Positions 28,286 to 36,662 of a DNA stretch of 64,000 bases are shown piece after piece. The position numbers and the translations under genes are program-made. The DNA comes from Pseudomonas sp. SJZ079. GTDB taxonomy: Bacteria; Pseudomonadota; Gammaproteobacteria; Pseudomonadales; Pseudomonadaceae. The notes under the pieces were generated by a model that ran no database searches, had not been told where the DNA came from, and saw only the letters and a list, made by a program, of their open reading frames with translations. The stretch is from positions 62,001 to 126,000 of the forward strand of contig NZ_VIUH01000011.1 in assembly GCF_007993865.1 (NCBI RefSeq), read 5' to 3'. Position 1 is the stretch's first letter. Each line of letters starts with the position of its first letter.

Positions 28286-29365
28286 TCAGTATGGATCGTC
28301 CGTCCTCTGCAACGCAGTCTCCGGGACCGTTTTGGTCAACTCGCTGGCCCAGGCAACCAGTGGCACCTCAAGCTCCGGTTGCCAGATCCGCGCCCATAGC
28401 AACCACAGATGATCTAAATCGCCACGTCCAACCGGCCAGCGCTGGATCTTCTGCTGCACCTGCCAGGCGCCGTTTTCCCAGTGGGCGAAGTCGAAGCGAA
28501 AGGGGTGAAAGCCGGTCATGCCCAGGCGCAGATCGGTGACCACCAGGTGTTGGTCGATCTGGTCGTAGCGCAGCACACCATCGGTAAACCACAGCAGGCG
28601 CTGGTGCGCCGGGACGTCACTCAGCGCCTGCGCCAGCCGAGTGCCGCGGGGGATGCGGGCGAGCTGTGGGGGTTGCTGGTCGAACCAGCCGACCAGGGCC
28701 TCGTGGTAATAGTCGCCATCCAGCACTAGGATGCGCCAGAGCAGGCTGTTGAGCGGCGTCGGGCTGCTGAACAGTGCTTGCGCGTGGATGCCCTGGCGCG
28801 TCAGTTCGGCCTCCAGCCGTTGCTCGGCCATGTATTTGCCCGCCAGGGTAAAACCCAGGTACAGGGTCGACAGCGCCAGGGCGATAGCCGGCGCTTTCGA
28901 GGTTTTATCTGCCAGGCCAAACAGCAGTCCGAGTAGCACCGCTGTGAGCAAGGGCAGGGTATAGAGCGGGTCGATGATGAAGATGCTTGACCAAGCGGTC
29001 GGCGTTGGCATCAGCGGCCAGAACAGCTGGGTGCCGTAGCTGGTGAAGCTGTCCAGCAGTGGATGGGTCAGCAGCGTCAGACCGATGGCGAGGAGCAATC
29101 GGCGCGCCGAATATCCGGGATGTGGATGCCGCCACCGGACCAGCCAGGTCAGGAGCAGGGCGACTGCACTGAGCACCAACAACGAATGGCTGAAGCCGCG
29201 GTGATAGGTCATATCCGCTACTGCATCACCGTAATCGATTACTACATCCAGGTCGGGCAGGGTGCCGAGCAGCGCGCCGTACAGCAGTGCCCTACGCCCT
29301 TGCCAGCGGCCGAGCAGGGCGCCTTGAATAGTGGCGCCGAGCACCGCCTGGGTAATCGAGTCCAT
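28286..29365 (-). CDS. YdjM/DUF457-type membrane-bound metal-dependent hydrolase
   Basis: The 359-residue protein starts MDSITQAVLGATIQGALLG, with the family motifs GTLPDLDVVI and YHRGFSHSLL (metal-binding histidines), and THPLLDSFTSYGTQLFWPL. Several hydrophobic segments follow in the first 190 residues. The C-terminal 170 residues are soluble. YdjM-type proteins sit in the inner membrane and are annotated as metal-dependent hydrolases, without a defined substrate. It is transcribed alone. Confidence 0.88.
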   Translation of the reverse strand: MDSITQAVLGATIQGALLGRWQGRRALLYGALLGTLPDLDVVIDYGDAVADMTYHRGFSHSLLVLSAVALLLTWLVRWRHPHPGYSARRLLLAIGLTLLTHPLLDSFTSYGTQLFWPLMPTPTAWSSIFIIDPLYTLPLLTAVLLGLLFGLADKTSKAPAIALALSTLYLGFTLAGKYMAEQRLEAELTRQGIHAQALFSSPTPLNSLLWRILVLDGDYYHEALVGWFDQQPPQLARIPRGTRLAQALSDVPAHQRLLWFTDGVLRYDQIDQHLVVTDLRLGMTGFHPFRFDFAHWENGAWQVQQKIQRWPVGRGDLDHLWLLWARIWQPELEVPLVAWASELTKTVPETALQRTDDPY

Positions 29366-29518
29366 GGCTGGACCTCATGGGAAAACAGGCAATTAACTTA
29401 GCCGAGCTGGCTGGCAAATACTGCGGGTAAATTTCAAGGAAAAGTTTCAATCCCTGTGTCTGCGCGAGCAGGAACCGCGTACCCGCACACGACTCGGCGA
29501 CAACTGCTGGCCGGATGA

Positions 29519-29860
29519 CTAGTTCACCGTATGCAGGGCAGACTGGCCTTCACGGCTTAGCCGGTACAGGTGTTCCTGATTGGCCCGCCACCATGCCAGT
29601 AGCGTATCGCCGGGCATGGGCCTGGCCACGAAATAACCCTGCACCTCGCCGCAGCCCAGCTCACGCAGCAGCACCCAATCTTCAAGGGTTTCCACCCCCT
29701 CGGCCACCACGCCAAGGTTCAGTTTGCCGGCAATATCCAGCGCGCTTTCCAGCAGAATGCACAGGTGCCGACTCTGGCTGGCACCATTAACGAAGGCGCG
29801 GCCCACCTTCAGTTCCGTGCAAGGCACCCGCGCCAACTGCAGCATGGGTATCGAGTTCAA
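29519..29860 (-). pseudogene. EAL-domain phosphodiesterase remnant, N-terminally truncated
   Basis: The frame encodes only the last third of an EAL domain: LKVGRAFVNGA (family usual ELKIDRSFV), GVVAEGVETLEDWVLL, and the C-terminal GCGEVQGYFVARPMPG. The EAL signature itself, the DDFGTG loop and any sensor or GGDEF part are missing, so c-di-GMP hydrolysis is impossible. Homology seems to start near LQLARVPCTELK. Upstream the sequence shifts to unrelated DNA before the XRE regulator gene. It looks like the remaining end of a disrupted phosphodiesterase gene. Confidence 0.8.
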
Positions 29861-29950
29861 AAAAGCATGCCTGTTGCGAAGGCTAAGGCTGTCGCTACCA
29901 AAGTGCTGATTGTTCCAATGGCGTTAGCCATGCGGTTGAGCAGCTGCCAC

Positions 29951-30793
29951 TCAGTAGAACAGCAGGGGATGTTCTAGGGGGTTAAGCAGCAGCTTTTCAA
30001 GGCTCAGTGCGGCATCTTCGGGATAGGGGGTGTTGATGCTGAGCCTAGGTTCGGTCATGTAGGCTGCCGGGTCAGGTGCGCCAACCGTCTGGCTGACACT
30101 GTAGATGCCCCTGACCATTTCCTGATGCTGAATTTTGACTTTGAAGCTGGCTCTGGGCTCAAGCCTAGAGGCGCGTATCTTCCAGTCTCTTGGAGTACTG
30201 GGGTAGCCAAGAATTCGCTTCAGGGTCTGCTTTTCCTGATCGCTGCCGTTGAGCATGACATGCTGCTTGAATACCATGATCACTAGCGACAATGTGTCTT
30301 TCCATTCCTCGCTCAGCGCGCCATCGCTGTCGTCGTTGAACAGAAAGTTATACAAGTTGACGGTCTGCCTAAGCCGCTCGGTATCGACTTTGTCCTGATA
30401 GAAGCCAACCCAGGCCTTGTTGACCATCAGGATGTTGCCCGCGCCATCAGTCAGGGTGGATGGATATGGGGCCAGCGCCTGCAATGTTCTGAGCATTGCC
30501 GATCTTAACCATTTGAGATCTGGGCCGTTAAAATTCTGCGCTATTTCGTTGGTCGCATAGCCCGCAGCAATGCGCAGATGGCTGCGATCCCTCCGGCCAA
30601 GCTTTAGCGCATCGGCGATATGGTCGGTCAGCACCTCACTTGACCTGCTTATCCCGTTTTTCAGGCGAGTGACATGTCGGGTTGAGGTGCCGACCATTTC
30701 GGCCAGTTGCTCTTGGCTGAGCCCGAAGACTCCGCGCCAAAACTTAAGATAATCAGCAAAGCGCTGTAAGTGCTGTGTCTCGGTCCTGTCCAT
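29951..30793 (-). CDS. XRE-family regulator with MmyB-type C-terminal domain
   Basis: The 280-residue protein has an N-terminal helix-turn-helix (residues about 12-65: FGLSQEQLAEMVGTSTRHVTRL). It is followed by a PAS-like ligand-binding domain of the MmyB type, seen in APYPSTLTDGAGNILMVNKAWVGFY and the downstream RASFKVKIQHQEMVRGIYSV. Such regulators are often single transcription factors that bind fatty-acid-like ligands, with unknown targets here. The codon use looks more AT-rich than neighbours, and the gene sits beside a truncated EAL gene, which suggests acquisition by transfer. Confidence 0.85.
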   Translation of the reverse strand: MDRTETQHLQRFADYLKFWRGVFGLSQEQLAEMVGTSTRHVTRLKNGISRSSEVLTDHIADALKLGRRDRSHLRIAAGYATNEIAQNFNGPDLKWLRSAMLRTLQALAPYPSTLTDGAGNILMVNKAWVGFYQDKVDTERLRQTVNLYNFLFNDDSDGALSEEWKDTLSLVIMVFKQHVMLNGSDQEKQTLKRILGYPSTPRDWKIRASRLEPRASFKVKIQHQEMVRGIYSVSQTVGAPDPAAYMTEPRLSINTPYPEDAALSLEKLLLNPLEHPLLFY

Positions 30794-31023
30794 TGTTGCG
30801 AAAAATCCTTTCGATCAGACATCGCATGTCGTGGTGACTGGGGCAGGCCTCGGCAAAACGGGCGGGTCCCGTCCATTCTTAGTGGAGAAGTAGCATGGAG
30901 GCCCCCATCCTAAACGTCGTGGCGCAACTGGCTTCCTAACTGGTGATGCCAATGGGGGCTGCTTATCCGAAGACCAGAGACCAGAGACCTGCTGGGTGAA
31001 CCTGCTGAGTTTGTTCGGGCCTG

Positions 31024-31084
31024 TGTAGCCCGGATCTAAACCGGGAAGACTGTAGGCGACTGTCCCGGATTAGATTCGGGCTAC
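31024..31084. repeat. REP palindrome, GTAGCCCGGAT family
   Basis: GTAGCCCGGATCTAAACCGGGA and TCCCGGATTAGATTCGGGCTAC face each other across 16 bases. The arrangement and arm sequences match the element at 8245-8302 with several base changes, marking it as a second copy of the same family. Confidence 0.8.
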
Positions 31085-31104
31085 GGACGACCGTTTACCC
31101 CTAT

Positions 31105-31170
31105 CCGCGGCCAAGGCCGCTCCCACGAAGCAGCGTGCGGTCGTCCTGTGGCAGTGGCCTTGGCCGCGAA
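31105..31170. repeat. REP palindrome, GTGGGAGCGGCC family
   Basis: CCGCGGCCAAGGCCGCTCCCAC and GTGGCAGTGGCCTTGGCCGCG face each other. An additional outer pair GGACGACCG (31086) and CGGTCGTCC (31138) overlaps the element. The same family recurs at 36484-36556, so the two copies bracket the pqqABCDE-pqqH operon. Confidence 0.75.
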
Positions 31171-31375
31171 GCTGTTGGCTCTGTCAGTGCTCCCCAGGCG
31201 TTCGCTAAAGCGGCGGGTCAGGCCGCATCCACTGACACCTGCCCTCAGCCGTAGAAAGGGCGTTCCTACCAAAGCCAGCCCGACTTCCTCCCAAAGTACC
31301 ATTCTGTTGAATCTTCTTCGGGTGCATAACTAGCAGGGCCGGAATCTCCCGGCTTTATAAGAAGAGGACCGCAGC

Positions 31376-31447
31376 ATGTGGACTAAACCCGCCTTTACCG
31401 ACCTGCGCATTGGTTTCGAAGTCACCCTGTACATCGCCAATCGCTGA
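31376..31447 (+). CDS. pqqA: PQQ precursor peptide PqqA
   Basis: This 23-codon gene encodes [20 protein letters not shown] followed by ANR. Glu15 and Tyr19, in the E-x3-Y spacing required for cross-linking, provide all the carbon and nitrogen of pyrroloquinoline quinone. The peptide is bound by PqqD and cross-linked by the radical SAM enzyme PqqE. GAGGA lies upstream of the ATG and pqqB follows 46 bases later. The intervening region holds CCCCGG(T)CATG(C)CGGGG, a short hairpin that might lower read-through and set the high PqqA to PqqB ratio. Confidence 0.97.
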   Translation: MWTKPAFTDLRIGFEVTLYIANR

Positions 31448-31493
31448 TCCGTCCTGCCCCGGTCATGCCGGGGCATCTCACGGGGGACTCTCC

Positions 31494-32408
31494 ATGCATA
31501 TCCAGATTCTCGGTTCCGCTGCCGGCGGTGGCTTTCCCCAGTGGAACTGCAATTGCCGCAATTGCCGTGGCGTGCGCGATGGCAGCCTGCGCGCACAAGC
31601 GCGCAGCCAGTCTTCGATTGCCCTGAGCGACAACGGCAAGGACTGGATCCTGTGCAACGCCTCGCCGGACATTCGCAGTCAGCTCGAGTCCTTTCCGGCC
31701 TTGCAGCCGGCACGCCAGCTGCGCGACACGGCCATCGGCGGGATCATCCTGCTCGACAGCCAGATCGATCACTGCACCGGCCTGCTGACCCTGCGCGAGG
31801 GCTGCCCACATCAAGTCTGGTGTACCGAGATGGTGCACCAGGACCTGAGCAGCGGCTTTCCGCTGTTCAACATGCTCGAACACTGGAATGGCGGCCTGCA
31901 GCACCGGCGCATCGAGCTGGACGGCGCGCCATTCAGCGTTCCGGTCTGCCCGGACCTGGCAATCACCGCGATTGCCCTGCGCAGCAGCGCGCCGCCGTAC
32001 TCGCCGCATCGCGGCAACCCGCACCCCGGTGACAACATCGGCCTGTTCGTCGAGGATCGCCGCAGCGGCGGCAAGCTGTTCTACGCACCGGGCCTGGGCC
32101 AGGTGGACGACAGTCTGCTGGCCTGGATGCGCCGCGCCGACTGCCTGTTGGTCGACGGCACCCTGTGGCGCGACGATGAGATGCGTGTCTGCGAGGTCGG
32201 CGACAAGCTCGGCAGCGAGATGGGGCATCTGTGCCAGAGCGGTCCCGGCGGCATGATCGAGGTGCTCGACGGCCTGCCGGCCGCGCAGAAGATCCTCATC
32301 CACATCAACAACACCAATCCGATCCTCGACCTCTATTCGCCGGAGCGCGCCGAGCTGCGTGCCCATGACATCGAGGTGGCGTGGGACGGCATGAGCATCC
32401 AGTTGTAA
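31494..32408 (+). CDS. pqqB: PQQ biosynthesis protein PqqB
   Basis: The 304-residue protein has a metallo-beta-lactamase-like fold starting [19 protein letters not shown], with a cysteine-rich CNCRNC early on, [16 protein letters not shown], and [18 protein letters not shown] at the end. PqqB is thought to hydroxylate the tyrosine-derived part of the intermediate. The ATG at 31494 is preceded by GGGGGA. The second gene of the PQQ operon, 12 bases before pqqC. Confidence 0.97.
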   Translation: MHIQILGSAAGGGFPQWNCNCRNCRGVRDGSLRAQARSQSSIALSDNGKDWILCNASPDIRSQLESFPALQPARQLRDTAIGGIILLDSQIDHCTGLLTLREGCPHQVWCTEMVHQDLSSGFPLFNMLEHWNGGLQHRRIELDGAPFSVPVCPDLAITAIALRSSAPPYSPHRGNPHPGDNIGLFVEDRRSGGKLFYAPGLGQVDDSLLAWMRRADCLLVDGTLWRDDEMRVCEVGDKLGSEMGHLCQSGPGGMIEVLDGLPAAQKILIHINNTNPILDLYSPERAELRAHDIEVAWDGMSIQL

Positions 32409-32420
32409 GGAGCCAGGCAG

Positions 32421-33173
32421 ATGAGTCAGATCGCCATGAGCCCTGCCGAATTCGAGCAGGCGCTGCGCGCCAAGGGCGCCTACTACCACATTCATCACCC
32501 GTTCCATCGGGCGATGTACGAGGGCCGCGCCAGCCGCGAGCAGATCCAGGGTTGGGTCGCCAATCGCTTCTACTACCAGTTGAGCATTCCGCTGAAGGAT
32601 GCGGCGATTATGGCCAACTGCCCGGATCGCGATACCCGCCGCGAGTGGGTGCAGCGCATCCTCGACCACGACGGCGCGCCCGGCGAGGAGGGCGGCATCG
32701 AGGCCTGGCTGCGCCTGGCCGAGGCCGTGGGCCTGCAGCGCGAGCAGGTCTTGTCCCAGGAGCTGGTGCTGCCGGGGGTGCGCTTCGCCGTCGACGCCTA
32801 CGTCAACTTCGCCCGTCGCGCCAGCTGGCAGGAAGCGGCCAGCAGTTCGCTGACCGAGCTGTTCGCTCCGCAGATCCACCAGTCGCGCCTGGACGCCTGG
32901 CCGCAGCACTACCCCTGGATCGACGCCGGCGGCTACGACTACTTCCGCACCCGCCTGGGCCAGGCACGCCGCGATGTCGAGCACGGTCTGCGCATCACCT
33001 TGCAGCACTACACCAGCCTGGAGGCCCAGCAGCGCATGTTGGAGATTTTGCAATTCAAGCTGGACGTGCTGTGGAGCATGCTCGACGCCATGAGCATGGC
33101 CTATGAACTACAGCGCCCGCCGTACCACACGGTGACGAGCGAGCGCGTCTGGCACAGAGGAATAGCGCTATGA
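32421..33173 (+). CDS. pqqC: Pyrroloquinoline-quinone synthase PqqC
   Basis: The 250-residue helical protein of the heme-oxygenase-like fold shows [40 protein letters not shown] and the conserved [14 protein letters not shown]. PqqC performs the last step, ring closure and eight-electron oxidation of AHQQ to PQQ, without a cofactor. Length is standard. It overlaps pqqD by ATGA. Confidence 0.98.
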   Translation: MSQIAMSPAEFEQALRAKGAYYHIHHPFHRAMYEGRASREQIQGWVANRFYYQLSIPLKDAAIMANCPDRDTRREWVQRILDHDGAPGEEGGIEAWLRLAEAVGLQREQVLSQELVLPGVRFAVDAYVNFARRASWQEAASSSLTELFAPQIHQSRLDAWPQHYPWIDAGGYDYFRTRLGQARRDVEHGLRITLQHYTSLEAQQRMLEILQFKLDVLWSMLDAMSMAYELQRPPYHTVTSERVWHRGIAL

Positions 33174-33448
33174 GTGCACTGACCACCAGCCAGGTCCCCA
33201 CGCTGCGCCGCGGCTTCCGTCTGCAATGGGAACCGGCGCAAAGCTGCCACGTGCTGCTCTACCCGGAAGGCATGATCAAGCTCAACGACAGCGCCGGGGA
33301 GATCCTCAAGCAGGTCAATGGCGCGCACAGCGTCGCCGAGATCATCGATACCCTCAGCTCGCGCTTCCCCGATGTACCGGGAATCGATGAAGACATTCTT
33401 GCCTTTATGGAGGTCGCCAATGCCCAGTTCTGGATCGAGCTGCACTAG
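33170..33448 (+). CDS. pqqD: PqqA-binding chaperone PqqD
   Basis: The 92-residue protein is the RiPP recognition element of the pathway: [25 protein letters not shown] followed in sequence by the helical [19 protein letters not shown]. It binds the PqqA peptide and presents it to PqqE. Its start overlaps the pqqC stop in ATGA, and its 3' end overlaps pqqE by 29 bases, so the three genes are translationally linked. Confidence 0.96.
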   Translation: MSALTTSQVPTLRRGFRLQWEPAQSCHVLLYPEGMIKLNDSAGEILKQVNGAHSVAEIIDTLSSRFPDVPGIDEDILAFMEVANAQFWIELH

Positions 33449-34568
33449 CCGCCAACCGGGGCCGCCCTTGTGGCTGCTGGCCGAACTGACCTACCGCTGC
33501 CCGCTGCAGTGCCCGTACTGTTCCAACCCGCTGGATTTCAGCCAGCAGGGGCAGGAGCTGAGCACGGCCGAGTGGATCGAGGTGTTCCGCCAGGCCCGTG
33601 AACTGGGCGCGGCGCAGCTGGGTTTCTCCGGTGGCGAACCCTTGGTGCGCCAGGACCTGGCCGAGCTGATCAAGGCGGCGCGGGACATGGGCTACTACAC
33701 CAACCTGATCACCTCGGGCATAGGCCTGACCGAGGCGCGCATCGCCAGTTTCAGCGAGGCCGGGCTGGATCATATCCAGATCAGCTTCCAGGCCGCCGAC
33801 GCGGAGGTCAACAACCTGCTGGCCGGCTCCAAGAAGGCCTTCGCCCACAAGCTGGCCATGGCGCGTGCGGTCAAGGCCCACGGCTATCCGATGGTGCTCA
33901 ACTTCGTCACTCACCGGCATAACATCGACAACATCGAACGGATCATCGACCTGTGCCTGGAGCTGGAGGCGGATTTCGTCGAGTTGGCCACCTGCCAGTT
34001 CTATGGCTGGGCCGAGCTGAATCGCGCCGGCCTGCTGCCGACCCGCGCACAACTGGAGCGGGCCGAGCTCATCACCAACCGGTACCGCGACCGGCTGGCC
34101 GCCGAGAACCATCCGTGCAAGTTGATCTTCGTCGTGCCGGACTATTACCAGGAACGGCCCAAGGCCTGCATGAACGGTTGGGGCAACCTGTTCCTCGACA
34201 TCACCCCGGACGGCACCGCGCTGCCGTGCCACAGCGCGCGCCAGCTGCCGGTGCAATTCCCCAACGTGCGCGAGCACAGCATCGAGCACATCTGGCGCGA
34301 CTCGTTCGGCTTCAACCGCTTTCGCGGCGACGACTGGATGCCCGAGCCCTGTCGCTCCTGCGACGAGAAGGACAAGGACTTCGGCGGCTGTCGCTGCCAG
34401 GCCTTCATGCTCACTGGAGACGCCAGCAATGCCGACCCGGTATGCAGCAAGTCGGCCCATCATGAGGTGATTGTGCAAGCCCGCCGCGAGGCCGAAGAGG
34501 CGCCGGGGGCCTTGGATACGTTGCAGTTTCGCAACGAGCAAGCCTCTAAACTGATCTGCAAGGTCTGA
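33420..34568 (+). CDS. pqqE: PqqA peptide cyclase PqqE (radical SAM)
   Basis: The 382-residue protein has the radical SAM cluster motif at Cys27, Cys31 and Cys34 (CPLQCPYC), the GGEP motif in [12 protein letters not shown], and a C-terminal SPASM region with cysteines in [16 protein letters not shown] and [19 protein letters not shown] for auxiliary clusters. It forms the Glu-Tyr carbon-carbon bond in PqqA. The ATG at 33420 is supported by GGAGGT 5 bases upstream, inside pqqD. The longer frame is rejected because it reads entirely through pqqD. Confidence 0.97.
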   Translation: MPSSGSSCTSRQPGPPLWLLAELTYRCPLQCPYCSNPLDFSQQGQELSTAEWIEVFRQARELGAAQLGFSGGEPLVRQDLAELIKAARDMGYYTNLITSGIGLTEARIASFSEAGLDHIQISFQAADAEVNNLLAGSKKAFAHKLAMARAVKAHGYPMVLNFVTHRHNIDNIERIIDLCLELEADFVELATCQFYGWAELNRAGLLPTRAQLERAELITNRYRDRLAAENHPCKLIFVVPDYYQERPKACMNGWGNLFLDITPDGTALPCHSARQLPVQFPNVREHSIEHIWRDSFGFNRFRGDDWMPEPCRSCDEKDKDFGGCRCQAFMLTGDASNADPVCSKSAHHEVIVQARREAEEAPGALDTLQFRNEQASKLICKV

Positions 34569-34587
34569 AACTGGAGTAGCTATCGTC

Positions 34588-36468
34588 TTGAGCGGCACGA
34601 TCGCAGCCTATGGGTTCTGGGACAGCTCCTGGTCGAGCGACCGGGCGGCTGCGGCCGGTCGCGATTTCGCCGAGCTGCGCGCCGGCCTGGGTGGAGTGGT
34701 ATGGCTGCAATATGACCCGGCCGACGCCCGCTCGACGCTGTGGCACTGCACACCGCAGCAGCGTGAGTGCCTGACGCCAGACAATATGTCGGTGCGTAGT
34801 CGGGTGTATGAATACGGTGGCGGCGCGTTCTGTTTGACCGATGAGGGTCTGGCGTTCGTCAACGAGGTCGACCAGCAGATCTATTGGCAGCGCCTTGGGG
34901 CCGCCCCGGCGCCGCTGACCCGGCAAGACAACTGCCGCTTCGGTGATCTGCAATTCGATCCGGTGGCCCAGGCGATAGTCGCCGTCGAGGAAATGCATGA
35001 GGCCGAGAGAGTCACGCATCGACTGGTCAGCATCGCCCTCGCCGATGGCACGCGACAGGTGCTGGCCGAGGGCTGCGATTTCTATGCCGCGCCGGTACTC
35101 AGCGCCGATGGTCAGCGTCTGGCCTGGATCGAATGGGATCGGCCACACCAGCCCTGGCTGGCCACGCGCCTGTGCAGCGCCCAGCGCGATGCCAAAGGAG
35201 CTTGGCGCGATGTTCGGGTGGTCGCCGGGCAAACGGCCGCAGAATCGCTGCAACAGCCCTGTTTCGATGCCCAGGGCCGCCTGCTGGTGCTCAGCGATCG
35301 CCACGGCTATTGGCAACCCTGGCGTGAAGCGGCCGAGGGCCAACTGACGCCGTTGTCCTGCGCGGTCGCCGACCACGCCAGTGCGCCCTGGCAGCTGGGC
35401 AATCGCAATTTCCTGGCGCTGGATGGCGGCAGCTTGCTGCTGAGCTGGTTCGAGGAGGGTTTCGCGCGGCTGGCCGAGTGTGAACCGGGTGGTGACAACG
35501 GGCAGTGCCTGGCTCAGGACTACAGCCGCTTTCGCCAACTGGCTGCCGATGCGACGAACTTCTACCTGATCGCCGCCTCGCCCGAGCGTGGCAGTGAGGT
35601 AGTGGCGATCGATCGCTGCAGCCGCCAGCTCCGGGTGCTGGCCGGTGCCGAGGTCGGCTTGCCGCTGGCCGAGGTCTCGCGCCCGCAGCCGTTGTCGTTT
35701 ACCAGTGGCAGTGAGGAGCGCTGCCATGGGTTCTTCTATCCGCCGCATAACGGCGGCTTTCGTGGGCCGGCTGGGGAAAAGCCGCCGCTATTGGTGTTTC
35801 TGCATGGCGGGCCGACTTCGGCCTGTTATCCGGTGTTCGACCCACGCATCCAGTTCTGGACTCAGCGCGGCTTCGCCGTGGCCGACCTGAACTATCGCGG
35901 CAGCACCGGCTATGGCCGTGCCTATCGGATGCGCCTGCATGAGCAATGGGGCGCGCTGGATGTCGAGGATGCTTGCGCGTTGGTCGAGCACCTGGCCGGC
36001 CGCGGCCTGATCGACCCGGCCAAGGCCTTTATTCGTGGCGCCAGCGCCGGCGGCTACACCGCCCTGTGCGCCCTGGCCTTCAGCCGGACATTCCGCGGCG
36101 GTGCCAGCCTCTACGGTGTCAGCGACCCGCTGGCCTTGCGCCAGGTGACGCACAAGTTCGAGGCCGATTACCTCGACTGGCTGATCGGCGACCCCGAACA
36201 GGATGCGCAGCGCTATGCCGCGCGCACGCCGTTGCTGCATGCGGAGCGGATCGAGGCGCCCGTGATCTTCTTCCAGGGCGGGAGGGATGCCGTGGTGCTG
36301 CCGGCGCAGACCGAATCCATGGTCGGCGCCCTGCGCGCGCGCGGCATGGCGGTGGACTACCACCTGTATCCCGAGGAGGGTCACGGCTTTCGCCAGGCAC
36401 GCAACCAGGCCCATGCCCTGGAGCAGGAGTGGCATTTCTACCAGCGGCTGCTGACGACGCCCGCCTGA
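34588..36468 (+). CDS. pqqH: S9-family (prolyl oligopeptidase) peptidase of the PQQ operon
   Basis: The 626-residue protein has an N-terminal beta-propeller and a C-terminal alpha/beta-hydrolase domain with the triad Ser486 (IRGASAGGYTAL), Asp567 (GGRDAVVLP) and His599 (EEGHGFRQ). The position after pqqE matches the P. aeruginosa pqqABCDE-pqqH operon. The role in PQQ synthesis is not settled; trimming of the cross-linked peptide is an inference. The frame has only a TTG at 34588 as plausible start, with GGAG about 12 bases upstream. No signal peptide, so probably cytosolic. Confidence 0.9.
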   Translation: MSGTIAAYGFWDSSWSSDRAAAAGRDFAELRAGLGGVVWLQYDPADARSTLWHCTPQQRECLTPDNMSVRSRVYEYGGGAFCLTDEGLAFVNEVDQQIYWQRLGAAPAPLTRQDNCRFGDLQFDPVAQAIVAVEEMHEAERVTHRLVSIALADGTRQVLAEGCDFYAAPVLSADGQRLAWIEWDRPHQPWLATRLCSAQRDAKGAWRDVRVVAGQTAAESLQQPCFDAQGRLLVLSDRHGYWQPWREAAEGQLTPLSCAVADHASAPWQLGNRNFLALDGGSLLLSWFEEGFARLAECEPGGDNGQCLAQDYSRFRQLAADATNFYLIAASPERGSEVVAIDRCSRQLRVLAGAEVGLPLAEVSRPQPLSFTSGSEERCHGFFYPPHNGGFRGPAGEKPPLLVFLHGGPTSACYPVFDPRIQFWTQRGFAVADLNYRGSTGYGRAYRMRLHEQWGALDVEDACALVEHLAGRGLIDPAKAFIRGASAGGYTALCALAFSRTFRGGASLYGVSDPLALRQVTHKFEADYLDWLIGDPEQDAQRYAARTPLLHAERIEAPVIFFQGGRDAVVLPAQTESMVGALRARGMAVDYHLYPEEGHGFRQARNQAHALEQEWHFYQRLLTTPA

Positions 36469-36483
36469 AGACCCGGGCGTCAC

Positions 36484-36556
36484 TTGTGGGAGCGGCCTTG
36501 GCCGCGATGCTTTTGTAGTGGTTTGGAGACTTCGCGGTCAAGACCGCTCCCACAAA
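36484..36556. repeat. REP palindrome, GTGGGAGCGGCC family
   Basis: TTGTGGGAGCGGCCTTGGCCGCGA faces TCGCGGTCAAGACCGCTCCCACAA. It lies 16 bases after pqqH and marks the boundary with ercA. The arms match those at 31105-31170. Confidence 0.88.
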
Positions 36557-36662
36557 GAGTTCGATCGGCACCTCCCGTGCCACCCGACTCAGGTTGCATT
36601 GCATTGACAGGCCAATGCAGTAGGCTGGGCGTTAGTTAAAACAACAAGCAGCAGGCCGTAGT

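Larger units (their letters stand above)
30794..31375. other. Palindrome-rich gap before the pqq operon
   Basis: These 582 bases hold no gene I can support. They contain two REP palindromes (31024-31084 and 31105-31170). The last 60 bases are the leader of pqqA, with a small GCCGG/CCGGC hairpin near 31339 and the ribosome-binding site GAGGA at 31364. I could not identify a convincing pqqA promoter. Confidence 0.55.

Noticed and set aside
29864..29931. Short minus-strand frame coding a 24-residue hydrophobic peptide
   Set aside because: No ribosome-binding site and lies in the scar between the EAL remnant and the regulator; probably debris.
31422..33053. 543-codon minus-strand frame across pqqB and pqqC
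   Set aside because: It is antisense to two unmistakable genes, rich in Ala, Gln, Val and Asp without motifs, a usual artefact of GC-rich coding DNA.
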